Assembly: GCA_036491015.1 (NCBI GenBank)
Contig: DASXCV010000341.1
Coordinates: forward strand, 1-13,920
Reading direction: 5' to 3'
Source: JAICJR01 sp036491015
GTDB lineage: Bacteria > Actinomycetota > Thermoleophilia > Solirubrobacterales > Thermoleophilaceae
Length of the DNA: 13,920 nucleotides
The translations under genes were made by a program, and so were the position numbers. Every line of letters begins with the position of its first letter. The first letter of the stretch is position 1. Shown one piece after another: positions 1 through 5,971 of this stretch. The notes below the pieces were generated by a model. It was not told the origin of the DNA. It worked only from the letters and a program-made list of their open reading frames with translations, and ran no database searches.

Positions 1-593
1 TAGCCCATCACGCGGTAGCCCGAGGCGTTCTGGCTCGTGCCGATCGCGTGCTCGCCCGCTCCGCAGAACGCCTCGAACGGCACCGCCGCCGCGGCCTCCC
101 ACAGGGTGCGCGTGGGGTTGCCGAAGTCGAGCCCGGCGAGCGCGACCTGCACCCGCTGCCTGTAGGTGAGCACCAGGAACTCGTTCTCGCAGGTGGTCAG
201 CGAGCGTGCCGACAGGTCCGCGAGGAACGGCGGGGCCAGCGCGTCGAAGCCGATCAGCGGGTCGTGGTACAGGCGAAGGGAATCCGCCTCCACGGCGCCG
301 GCCTCGGAGTCCACGCCGGCGATCGCGCGCGGGTCGATCGGGTCACCGAGATCGGTCTTGGCCGCCTTGCGGCCCGGTAGCAGCGTGTCGGCGAACGCCT
401 GCAGCGTGGCGTCGCTCACCGACACGCCGCCGAGCGCAGGCAGCCCGGACGCCGCCGGAGCGCTTTTGAGGAGGCCCGCGCCGGGCAGCGCCGCGGCCAC
501 GAACGCGCCCGCGCCGAGCGTGCTCGCCCGCGCGATGAAGTCCCTACGTGACAGCTCCGCGGCCAGCCGGCCGCGCCCCCGCGCATCCCCCAT
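1..593 (-). CDS. Tat-exported protein, DUF5987/gluconate-dehydrogenase-subunit-3-like (3' end beyond window)
   Basis: The reading frame is open from an ATG at 593 to the window edge (197 residues), so the C-terminus is missing. Residues 15-21 (SRRDFIA) form a twin-arginine motif, followed by an Ala/Gly-rich hydrophobic stretch at about 26-45, so the protein is probably exported folded by the Tat pathway. The mature part contains 'DTLLPG' and an alternating helical pattern. This resembles a poorly characterised actinobacterial family (DUF5987, related to small gluconate 2-dehydrogenase-type subunits) that I recall lying beside GMC oxidoreductases; a partner would be outside the window to the left. 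The Tat signal is seen directly; the family name is from memory and tentative. No Shine-Dalgarno site precedes the ATG. The gene lies 51 bp downstream of the pterin dehydratase on the same strand, separated by a strong inverted repeat. Confidence 0.6.
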   Translation of the reverse strand, partial: MGDARGRGRLAAELSRRDFIARASTLGAGAFVAAALPGAGLLKSAPAASGLPALGGVSVSDATLQAFADTLLPGRKAAKTDLGDPIDPRAIAGVDSEAGAVEADSLRLYHDPLIGFDALAPPFLADLSARSLTTCENEFLVLTYRQRVQVALAGLDFGNPTRTLWEAAAAVPFEAFCGAGEHAIGTSQNASGYRVMG

Positions 594-610
594 GCCGGCG
601 CGAATTCAAC

Positions 611-639
611 CGGACCGGCGGTCCGGCCGCGCCGGTCCG
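611..639. repeat. Nested inverted repeats between phhB-like gene and Tat gene
   Basis: CGGACCGGC at 611-619 is perfectly complementary to GCCGGTCCG at 631-639 (9-bp arms, 11-nt loop). The left part can instead pair locally: CGGACC 611-616 with GGTCCG 620-625 (6 bp, 3-nt loop). The element fills most of the 51-bp gap between two minus-strand genes. It could be a terminator or attenuator. No strong T-run follows; on the minus strand the sequence after it is only mildly T-rich. Confidence 0.5.
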
Positions 640-644
640 CCGGC

Positions 645-923
645 TCAGCCGAGGCCGTCGAGCTTGCCGGCCAGCTCGAAGTCCGCGTCGGTGAGCCCGC
701 CCTCGGAATGCGTCGAGAGCGTGACCGTGACCTTGTTCCACGAGATCGCGAGATCCGGGTGGTGATTCATCTCGTTCGCCACCGGCGTGAGCCGGTCGAC
801 GAAACCAACCGAGCCGCTGAAGTCCTCGAACTCGAACTGCTTCTCGATCGCGTCGCCGCTCTGCTCCCAGCCGTCGAGGCCGGAGAGCTTCGCCTGCACG
901 TCCTCGTTGCTCAGAGCTGCCAT
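645..923 (-). CDS. phhB: Pterin-4a-carbinolamine dehydratase
   Basis: This 92-aa protein is full length for the PCD/DCoH family, which dehydrates 4a-hydroxytetrahydrobiopterin to recycle the pterin cofactor of aromatic amino acid hydroxylases. The family signature is clear: E51-M-N-H-H-P56 with the catalytic-type histidine pair at 54-55, then 'SWNKVTVTLSTH' at 61-72 and 'GLTDADFELA' at 76-85. It has no signal peptide and should be cytoplasmic. The ATG at 923 has a G-run (GGGGG) about 6 nt upstream that can serve as a weak ribosome-binding site. The divergent cobalamin-binding gene starts only 11 bp away. No pterin-dependent hydroxylase is visible nearby, so its partner, or a moonlighting role, cannot be judged here. 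Confidence 0.93.
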   Translation of the reverse strand: MAALSNEDVQAKLSGLDGWEQSGDAIEKQFEFEDFSGSVGFVDRLTPVANEMNHHPDLAISWNKVTVTLSTHSEGGLTDADFELAGKLDGLG

Positions 924-934
924 GGTTTACCCCC

Positions 935-1849
935 ATGCGTATCGCCAGTCTTGTGCCCTCTGCAACCGAGATGCTCTGCGCCCTCGGCCTGCGCGACAAC
1001 ATAGTTGCCGTCACGCACGAGTGCGACTACCCGGAGGGCATCGAGCTGACTCCGCATCTCACGCGCAGCGTGATCCCGGAGGATCTGGCGCCGGCGGAAA
1101 TCGACGCCGCAGTGCGTGAGCACACGGGCAAGGGCGAGGCGCTGTATGAGCTCGACGAGCATCTGCTCGAGGAGCTCGCGCCCGACCTGATAGTCACGCA
1201 GGCGCTGTGCGAGGTGTGCGCGGTCTCGTTCGACGACGTGCGCGCCGTAGCCGAACGGCTGCCGTCGCAGCCCGACGTGGTGTCGCTCGACCCCTCCACG
1301 CTCGGCGAGGTGATCGGCGACGTCCGCACGCTCGCGCAGGCCACCGACTCGAAGGACGCGGGCGTGGACCTCGTCCGCGACCTGGCCGAGCGCCTCGACC
1401 GCGTGAAGCTCGCCGTGCGCGCGGCCGATTCGCGCCCGCGCGTGGTGGCCCTCGAATGGCTCGACCCGCCGTTCCTCGGCGGCCACTGGGTGCCGCAGAT
1501 GATCGAGGTGGCGGGCGGCGAGGACGCGATGGGTTTCCCGGGCGAGCGGTCGCGTGAGGCGAGCTGGCAGGAGATCGAGGCGTCGAAGCCGGACATCGTC
1601 GTGTCGATGCCGTGCGGCTACTACCGCGAGCGCGCGGCGCTCGAGGTCACCGAGCACCGCGACGAGATCCTCCGCCTCGGCGCTAGCCGGGTGGTGGCCG
1701 TCGATGCCGCCGCGTACTTCTCGCGCCCCGGGCCGCGACTCGTCGACGGCGTGGAGCTGCTCGGCCACATCCTGCATCCCGACGCCGTGCCCGCGACGCC
1801 TCTCGAACGCCTGATCGAAGTCGATCTCGAGGCCGCCGCCGCGCGCTAG
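935..1849 (+). CDS. Cobalamin-binding-type (BtuF-like) protein lacking a signal peptide
   Basis: 304 aa with the class III periplasmic-binding fold, matching the 'cobalamin-binding protein' subfamily related to BtuF. The N-terminus 'MRIASLVPSATEMLCALG' is the family's canonical first beta-strand and helix, so the start at 935 is well placed; there is no room for a signal peptide or lipobox. The protein therefore looks cytoplasmic, unlike true ABC-transporter binding proteins. Distinctive residues are H29-C30-D31, the CxxC pair C92/C95 in 'ALCEVCAV', and the 'GGHWVPQM' and 'SRPGPRLVDG' stretches. No btuC or btuD permease gene is adjacent. The stop overlaps the convergent rhomboid stop within one CTAG (1846-1849). 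The corrinoid ligand is inferred from family naming only; a cytosolic or redox/metal role is equally possible. Confidence 0.8.
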   Translation: MRIASLVPSATEMLCALGLRDNIVAVTHECDYPEGIELTPHLTRSVIPEDLAPAEIDAAVREHTGKGEALYELDEHLLEELAPDLIVTQALCEVCAVSFDDVRAVAERLPSQPDVVSLDPSTLGEVIGDVRTLAQATDSKDAGVDLVRDLAERLDRVKLAVRAADSRPRVVALEWLDPPFLGGHWVPQMIEVAGGEDAMGFPGERSREASWQEIEASKPDIVVSMPCGYYRERAALEVTEHRDEILRLGASRVVAVDAAAYFSRPGPRLVDGVELLGHILHPDAVPATPLERLIEVDLEAAAAR

Positions 1850-2661
1850 TGCGCAGTGGCGATGGCTCCAACCGCGGCCACCACACCCACACCGGCGGCG
1901 AGCAACGGCCCGACGAACGCGGGAACGCCGCGGCGCTTGCTTGCCTCCGTCATCACGAGCGCGGCGAGCGAGCCGCCGATGAGCCCGCCGATGTGGCCGC
2001 CGATGGAAACGCCACTGAGGGTGAAGCCGAGCAGCAGGTTGATGCCGAGGAAGAACACCAGTCCGCTCTGCATCGGATCGATCCCGCGATGTCGGAGATC
2101 GACGATCGCTGCCCCCGCGACGCCGAACACGGCGCCCGACGCGCCCACCGTGAGCGCGTGCGGCGTGACCAGCAGCGCGCCGAACGACCCGGCGAGCAAC
2201 GAGACGAAATAGATCAGCGCGAAGCGGGCGTGCCCCACGAAAGGCTCCAGCATCCCGCCGAGGAACCAGAGCGCGTACATGTTGAAGCCGATGTGGATGA
2301 GGCTCGCGTGCAGGAAGCCCGAGCTGACGATGCGCCACCAGTCTCCGCTCGCCACGAGCGGCCCGAACAGAGCGCCGTGCTGCACCACCCAGCTGCCGAC
2401 GTAGCCATTTCCGCTGAGGCCGGCCCCACCCACGAGCTCCCACAAGAACACAAGTGCATTGATCGCGACGAGCGCCTGGGTGACGATCGGCCGGCCGCTG
2501 TACATGTTGCGCGCGCTCACCACGCGGGTGCGCTGGCGGGCGCACTCGGGGCAGCGCATTCCCACCGAGGTCGTCGTCATGCACGCCGGGCAGATCGGCC
2601 GGCCGCAGTTCGAGCACGCCACCCCGGTCTCACGGCTGGGGTGCCGGTAACAGGTCTCCAC
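1846..2661 (-). CDS. Rhomboid-family intramembrane serine protease with N-terminal zinc finger
   Basis: 271 aa. Residues 4-40 hold a B-box-like cysteine/histidine cluster (C4, H7, C16, C19, C24, C27, C37, C40), probably binding zinc on the cytosolic side. About six hydrophobic segments follow. Rhomboid signatures are intact: H123-xxx-N127 in transmembrane segment 2, the catalytic serine S175 in GASGAVFG, and the catalytic histidine H223 in GGHIGG. The family cleaves substrate proteins within the membrane. The start is GTG at 2661, chosen because the first zinc-ligand Cys follows within four residues; it has no Shine-Dalgarno. That GTG lies inside an inverted repeat (2651-2686) with a -10-like box at the ideal leaderless distance. 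The gene is 34 bp downstream of the anti-sigma gene on the same strand, so the RskA-like protein is a candidate substrate (inference). Confidence 0.93.
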   Translation of the reverse strand: METCYRHPSRETGVACSNCGRPICPACMTTTSVGMRCPECARQRTRVVSARNMYSGRPIVTQALVAINALVFLWELVGGAGLSGNGYVGSWVVQHGALFGPLVASGDWWRIVSSGFLHASLIHIGFNMYALWFLGGMLEPFVGHARFALIYFVSLLAGSFGALLVTPHALTVGASGAVFGVAGAAIVDLRHRGIDPMQSGLVFFLGINLLLGFTLSGVSIGGHIGGLIGGSLAALVMTEASKRRGVPAFVGPLLAAGVGVVAAVGAIATAH

Positions 2662-2686
2662 GCGCGAGACGATAGTGGGAGACCTG
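2651..2686 (-). promoter_or_regulatory. Inverted repeat embracing the rhomboid start codon, with candidate leaderless promoter
   Basis: CAGGTCTCC (2651-2659) is perfectly complementary to GGAGACCTG (2678-2686). The arms extend inward to 11 bp (2651-2661 against 2675-2686) with a single extra G. On the minus strand the GTG start (2661-2659) opens the downstream arm. The loop carries TATCGT (2674-2669), a TANNNT -10 box lying 7 nt before the GTG, as expected for a leaderless transcript. In a read-through mRNA from the anti-sigma gene the start codon would be paired; in the short transcript it would be free. The -35 is weak (TTAACG with a 19-nt spacer). Confidence 0.5.
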
Positions 2687-2695
2687 ACCGGGTCG

Positions 2696-3418
2696 TTAAG
2701 AGAGCTTGACCGTCAGAACCGGCATCTGCGTGGGCTTGAGCGTGCCACCGTCGCGCTCGGCGGTGACCGCCACCGCGTCGGCACCCTTCAACGAGCCCGG
2801 GATTCCGGCCGAGCCGCTCCCGCCGCTGCCCACCGAGAAGAGAGCGCCCGCGGGCTGCAATGTGCCGTCGCGCTGCACCCAGACCTCGTAGACCTTGCCG
2901 GCGCCGGGATCGGGCAGGCCCTGGACCGTGAGCAGCGCGCCCTTGCCGCCGCCGCTCGGAACATCCAGGCTGGCGCTGCCCGAGGGCGCGCGCGTGTGGT
3001 CCACCAGCGCGGCCACGGTCTTGCTGCCCGAGCCGCCGAGGTTCGCCACGCCGATGCCCAGGCCGACGCCTATGGCGAGCACGCAGACGGCCGCGGCTGC
3101 GGCGAACGCGGGGCTCAATCGTGGGAGCCGTTCGAGAAAGCGCGGCGCAGTGCGCCGCCTCTTCTCCGCCTCCTCGCGCTGCTCGCCGGCCTCCGCCCAC
3201 ACGGTCGCCATCAGCGACTCCTTGAGCTCCGGCGGCGGCGCCACCGGCTCGACCGCCCGCGGCAGCGCCTCGGACGCCACCCGCAGCTGATCCAGCTCCC
3301 GGCGGCAGCTCGCGCAGTTCTCGAGGTGCTTCTCGAACACCTCCGCCTCGAGCTCGGGGAGCGCGCCCAGGAGGTATGCCCCCACGTTCTCCTCGTAGTC
3401 CTCGTGTCCCCTGCTCAT
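2696..3418 (-). CDS. RskA-like zinc-binding transmembrane anti-sigma factor
   Basis: 240 aa. The N-terminal zinc anti-sigma (ZAS) domain carries H31-x3-C35-x2-C38, the usual sigma-binding signature. A charged linker leads to one transmembrane helix at about 104-126, then an extracytoplasmic domain (about 133-240) ending in the RskA pattern 'KVYEVWVQRDGTLQPAGALF' and 'VAVTAERDGG'. It should hold the adjacent ECF sigma factor at the membrane and release it after regulated proteolysis. The ATG at 3418 overlaps the sigma stop (ATGA, 3415-3418), showing translational coupling. The extracytoplasmic part has Gly/Ser-rich low-complexity loops near 128-160 and 196-210. A rhomboid protease gene follows 34 bp downstream, unusual for such operons in my recollection. 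Confidence 0.92.
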   Translation of the reverse strand: MSRGHEDYEENVGAYLLGALPELEAEVFEKHLENCASCRRELDQLRVASEALPRAVEPVAPPPELKESLMATVWAEAGEQREEAEKRRRTAPRFLERLPRLSPAFAAAAAVCVLAIGVGLGIGVANLGGSGSKTVAALVDHTRAPSGSASLDVPSGGGKGALLTVQGLPDPGAGKVYEVWVQRDGTLQPAGALFSVGSGGSGSAGIPGSLKGADAVAVTAERDGGTLKPTQMPVLTVKLS

Positions 3419-3996
3419 GCCACTGCTCCTGTCATCTCCTTGCGCATCTTCTCCAGGCCGAGCCTCATCCGGCCCTTGATCGTGCCCACCGGCTCGCCGA
3501 GCATCTGGGCGATCTGCGTGTGGGTGAAGCCGCCGTAGTACGCCAGCTCGATCACGCGCGATTGCTCTCCGGGCAGCGTCGACAGCGCCGCCCTCACCTC
3601 CCGTGCCTCCTCACGGCGGACCGCCTCCACGTCGGTGAGCTCGGGCGCCTCGTGGCGCTCCTCGAGCCCCTCCGCGCTGGCCCGCCGCCGCTCGTGCACG
3701 AGGTTGCGCCTGAGCGCGTCGATCGTCCTGTGGTGGACGATCCCGAGCACCCAGGTGCGAACGCTGCCCCGCGCCCGCTCGTAGCGCACCTTGCTGCGCC
3801 AGATCGAGAGGAATGCCTCCTGCACGATGTCCTCGGCCACGGCACGCGTGCCGACCATCCGGTAGGCGAGCGAGAACGCGGCGCCCCCGTGACGGTCGTA
3901 GAGCATCTCGAACGCCCGCGGGTCGCCTCCCTGGACGACATGCATCAGCTCCTCGTCCGCCAGACGCGTGAGGTCCTTTGTCTGTTTCAACGGCAT
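3415..3996 (-). CDS. ECF sigma-70 factor (SigK/RpoE-like)
   Basis: 193 aa, normal length for an ECF sigma factor. Region 2 spans about 26-96 ('FEMLYDRHGGAAFSLAYRMV', 'AEDIVQEAFLSIWR', then 'RTWVLGIVHHRTIDALRR' for DNA melting and -10 binding). Region 4 spans about 133-186 ('LPGEQSRVIELAYYGGFTHT' and the helix-turn-helix 'QIAQMLGEPVGTIKGRMR'). No extra C-terminal domain is present. It directs RNA polymerase to a stress regulon and is coupled by a 4-bp ATGA overlap to an RskA-like anti-sigma gene, matching SigK/RskA architecture. A TTTAAT box on the minus strand (4007-4002) lies 5 nt before the ATG. The divergent DUF4383 gene, 64 bp away, is a natural candidate regulon member, but I could not find a convincing ECF promoter between them. 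Confidence 0.95.
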   Translation of the reverse strand: MPLKQTKDLTRLADEELMHVVQGGDPRAFEMLYDRHGGAAFSLAYRMVGTRAVAEDIVQEAFLSIWRSKVRYERARGSVRTWVLGIVHHRTIDALRRNLVHERRRASAEGLEERHEAPELTDVEAVRREEAREVRAALSTLPGEQSRVIELAYYGGFTHTQIAQMLGEPVGTIKGRMRLGLEKMRKEMTGAVA

Positions 3997-4050
3997 GCGT
4001 GATTAAAGTGGCCCACGAATCTGCATACGCAGGGACAACCGTTACGGATC

Positions 4051-4056
4051 AGGGGA
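4051..4056 (+). promoter_or_regulatory. Shine-Dalgarno site deciding the GTG start at 4061
   Basis: AGGGGA sits 4 nt before the GTG. It is one of the few clear ribosome-binding sites in this window and supports a non-ATG start for the DUF4383 gene. Confidence 0.6.
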
Positions 4057-4060
4057 ACCA

Positions 4061-4486
4061 GTGCAACAACGCTCGTCCGCTCAGAAGTGCGCCGTCTTCT
4101 TCGGCGTCCTGCTGCTCGCCGCCGGCATCCTCGGCTTCTTCTACAACGGCACGTTCACCAGCAACCAGGCCATTCACGACGACATGCTCGGCGCGTTCAG
4201 CGTCAACGGCTGGAGCAACACGCTGCACGTGCTGCTCGGGGTCTGGGGCCTGGCTGCGGGCTCGTCCTGGTCGGCCGCGCGGATCTGGGGCTACGGCGCC
4301 GGGCTGCTGCTCGTGGTGCTCGGCGTATGGGGCTTCATCCTCGGTTCGGGCCACTCGATCATCAGCATCATCCCGGTGAACACGCCGGACAACTTCGCGC
4401 ATCTCGCGATCGGAGTGATCGCCGTGCTGTCCGCGGTGGCCACGTCGCCTGAGCCGGATCCGACCACGGCAGCGGCGCCGGGTTGA
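4061..4486 (+). CDS. DUF4383 integral membrane protein
   Basis: 141 aa with four predicted transmembrane segments (about 10-27, 53-69, 73-95, 108-126). The DUF4383 hallmarks are visible: 'GILGFFYNG' near the N-terminus, the 'WSNTLHVLLGVWGL' helix at 51-64, and 'PVNTPDNFAHLAIGVI' at 105-120. The family is widespread in actinobacteria and lacks an assigned function. The start is GTG at 4061, preceded by AGGGGA. Its stop (TGA 4484-4486) overlaps the TTG start of the next gene, so the two are probably translated as a coupled pair. It is divergent from an ECF sigma factor, which suggests, without proving, stress-linked expression. Confidence 0.9.
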   Translation: MQQRSSAQKCAVFFGVLLLAAGILGFFYNGTFTSNQAIHDDMLGAFSVNGWSNTLHVLLGVWGLAAGSSWSAARIWGYGAGLLLVVLGVWGFILGSGHSIISIIPVNTPDNFAHLAIGVIAVLSAVATSPEPDPTTAAAPG

Positions 4487-5631
4487 ACCGCGAGCGCTTC
4501 CCCGGTCTGGCCGACGGCTGGGCGCGCTTCGACGCGCCCGCGGGCGCGCAGCCGGTGGACGCCGCGATCGAGGCGATGGCGGACTTCATGCGCTCGGGGG
4601 CCGTGGCCAACGGCCACGGGGCGTTCGAGGCGGCCGAGCGCCTCGACGCGCTCGTGCTCGACGCGCGGGTGGCCGCGGGCTCGTTCGTGGGCGGCACGCC
4701 CGAGGGCGTGGTGTTCGGGCCGAGCATGACCACGCTCACGCTTGCCTTCGCGAGCGCGGTGGGCCGCACGCTGTCGCCCCGCGACGAGATCGTGTGCACG
4801 CGGCTCGACCACGACGGCGACGTCGCGCCGTGGCTGATCGCCGCCGAGCGCGCGGACGCGGTGGTGCGCTTCGCCGAGCCCAACCGGGAGACGCTGGAAC
4901 TGCCGGCCTCGGCGGTCGAGGAGGTGCTGTCCGAGCGCACGCGCTGGGTGGCCGTGACCGCCGCCAGCAACGCGGTCGGCTCCGTGCCCGAGCTGCCCGG
5001 AATCGTCGCGGCCGCGCATGACGCGGGCGCCCGCGTATACGTCGACGCCGTCCACGCCGCGCCGCACCGCAAGCTCGACGTGGCCGCGCTCGACTGCGAC
5101 GCGCTGGTGTGCTCCGCGTACAAGTGGTTCGGCCCGCACCAGTCGATCCTCTGGGCCCGCCCCGAGCTGCTCGCCGAGCTCCAGCCCGACAAGCTGCGCC
5201 CCTCGCCCGACAGCGTGCCCGACCGCTGGGAGACCGGCACGCCCGCCTTCGAGGGCATCATGGGCCTGGCCGCCGCCGGCCGCTATATCGAGGAGACCGG
5301 CTTCGACGCCATTCGCGCGCACGAGGAGGCGCTCTTCAAGCGCATGCTCGACGGCCTGTCGACAATCGGCGGCGTGACCCTCCACGGTTGGGCTCGCGAG
5401 CGCGTGCCTACGCTCATGTTCTCGCTCGCCGGCCAGTCGCCCGAGCACGTGGCGAAGGCGCTGGCGGCCGAGCAGGTGGCGGTGTGGCACGGCAACTACT
5501 ACGCACTCGAGCTCTCCACGCTGCTTGGCCTCGAGCCGGACGGCGCGCTGCGCGCCGGCGTCGTGCACTACAACAACGACGAGGACGTCGACCGCCTGCT
5601 GGCAGCCGTGGACCGGGTGGCAGCTTCCTAA
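4483..5631 (+). CDS. PLP-dependent cysteine-desulfurase-like protein (class V aminotransferase fold)
   Basis: 382 aa with the fold-type I class V aminotransferase architecture, closest to the 'cysteine desulfurase-like' VC1184 group. 'FPGLADGWARFD' at 6-17 is the usual opening, so TTG at 4483, overlapping the upstream stop as TTGA, is the best start. The cofactor site is intact: D188 in 'VYVDAVH', the Schiff-base lysine K214 in 'SAYKWFGPH', and 'RWETGTPAFEGIMG' at 249-261. The NifS/IscS catalytic cysteine loop is not evident; the C-terminal third (residues 240-382) contains no Cys. True desulfurase activity is therefore doubtful, and a lyase, transaminase or epimerase role is possible. The stop is 13 bp from the convergent 108-aa membrane protein gene. 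Confidence 0.88.
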   Translation: MNRERFPGLADGWARFDAPAGAQPVDAAIEAMADFMRSGAVANGHGAFEAAERLDALVLDARVAAGSFVGGTPEGVVFGPSMTTLTLAFASAVGRTLSPRDEIVCTRLDHDGDVAPWLIAAERADAVVRFAEPNRETLELPASAVEEVLSERTRWVAVTAASNAVGSVPELPGIVAAAHDAGARVYVDAVHAAPHRKLDVAALDCDALVCSAYKWFGPHQSILWARPELLAELQPDKLRPSPDSVPDRWETGTPAFEGIMGLAAAGRYIEETGFDAIRAHEEALFKRMLDGLSTIGGVTLHGWARERVPTLMFSLAGQSPEHVAKALAAEQVAVWHGNYYALELSTLLGLEPDGALRAGVVHYNNDEDVDRLLAAVDRVAAS

Positions 5632-5644
5632 CGAGGAACTACAG

Positions 5645-5971
5645 CTAGCGGCCGAGCCGCTTGCGGATGTCCGAGGAGACGTCCTCGATGCCGTGTTCGA
5701 GCGCCTTGATCGGGCCGGCTTGGCGCTTCTTGTGCTGCTGGCGCGCGCGCACGAGCACGAGCGTGCCGCCCGCGACGGCGAGCACAGCGCCCGCGGCCAC
5801 CGTCGGGACCCAGTTGCGCGGATCGCGCAGCGCACCGGGCTCCCAGTCCGCCAGTTCCTCGGCGGCGGCTTCGATGTGCTCGCTCAGCCGCTGCTCGAGC
5901 CGATCGGTGAGCGACACCGGCGGATCGACCGGCACAAGTGCGGAGCGAAGTAGGCGTTCAACGTCGGTCAT
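5645..5971 (-). CDS. Small single-pass membrane protein, candidate anti-sigma factor
   Basis: 108 aa. Residues 1-50 are hydrophilic and acidic ('SLTDRLEQRLSEHIEAAAEE', a likely amphipathic helix at 20-41). One transmembrane helix follows at about 55-75, then a basic tail 'RARQQHKKRQ' at 76-84. The positive tail after the helix suggests the C-terminus is cytoplasmic. The ATG at 5971 overlaps the ECF sigma stop as ATGA, the same coupling seen for the sigma/anti-sigma pair upstream in the window. That context is the main reason to suspect an anti-sigma role. It contains no cysteine, so it cannot be a canonical zinc anti-sigma domain. I do not recognise a named family; function is unassigned. Confidence 0.75.
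   Translation of the reverse strand: MTDVERLLRSALVPVDPPVSLTDRLEQRLSEHIEAAAEELADWEPGALRDPRNWVPTVAAGAVLAVAGGTLVLVRARQQHKKRQAGPIKALEHGIEDVSSDIRKRLGR

Noticed and set aside
911..2617. Minus-strand 568-codon open frame
   Set aside because: Arg/Ala/His-rich, low-complexity translation that runs through the cobalamin-binding gene on the other strand and the rhomboid gene in another frame. It is a GC-skew shadow, not a gene.
4054..4077. GGAAC-N15-CGTC resembling an ECF sigma promoter
   Set aside because: The -10-like part falls inside the DUF4383 coding region and the GGAA overlaps its Shine-Dalgarno. No in-frame downstream start fits, so it is probably chance.
4601..4619. Perfect 8-bp inverted repeat CCGTGGCC / GGCCACGG with a 3-nt loop
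   Set aside because: It lies within the conserved N-terminal coding part of the PLP enzyme, where GC-rich codon choice explains it.
4291..5835. Minus-strand 514-codon open frame
   Set aside because: It is antisense to the PLP enzyme and the DUF4383 gene, both of which have strong motifs. Its own translation shows no recognisable domain.
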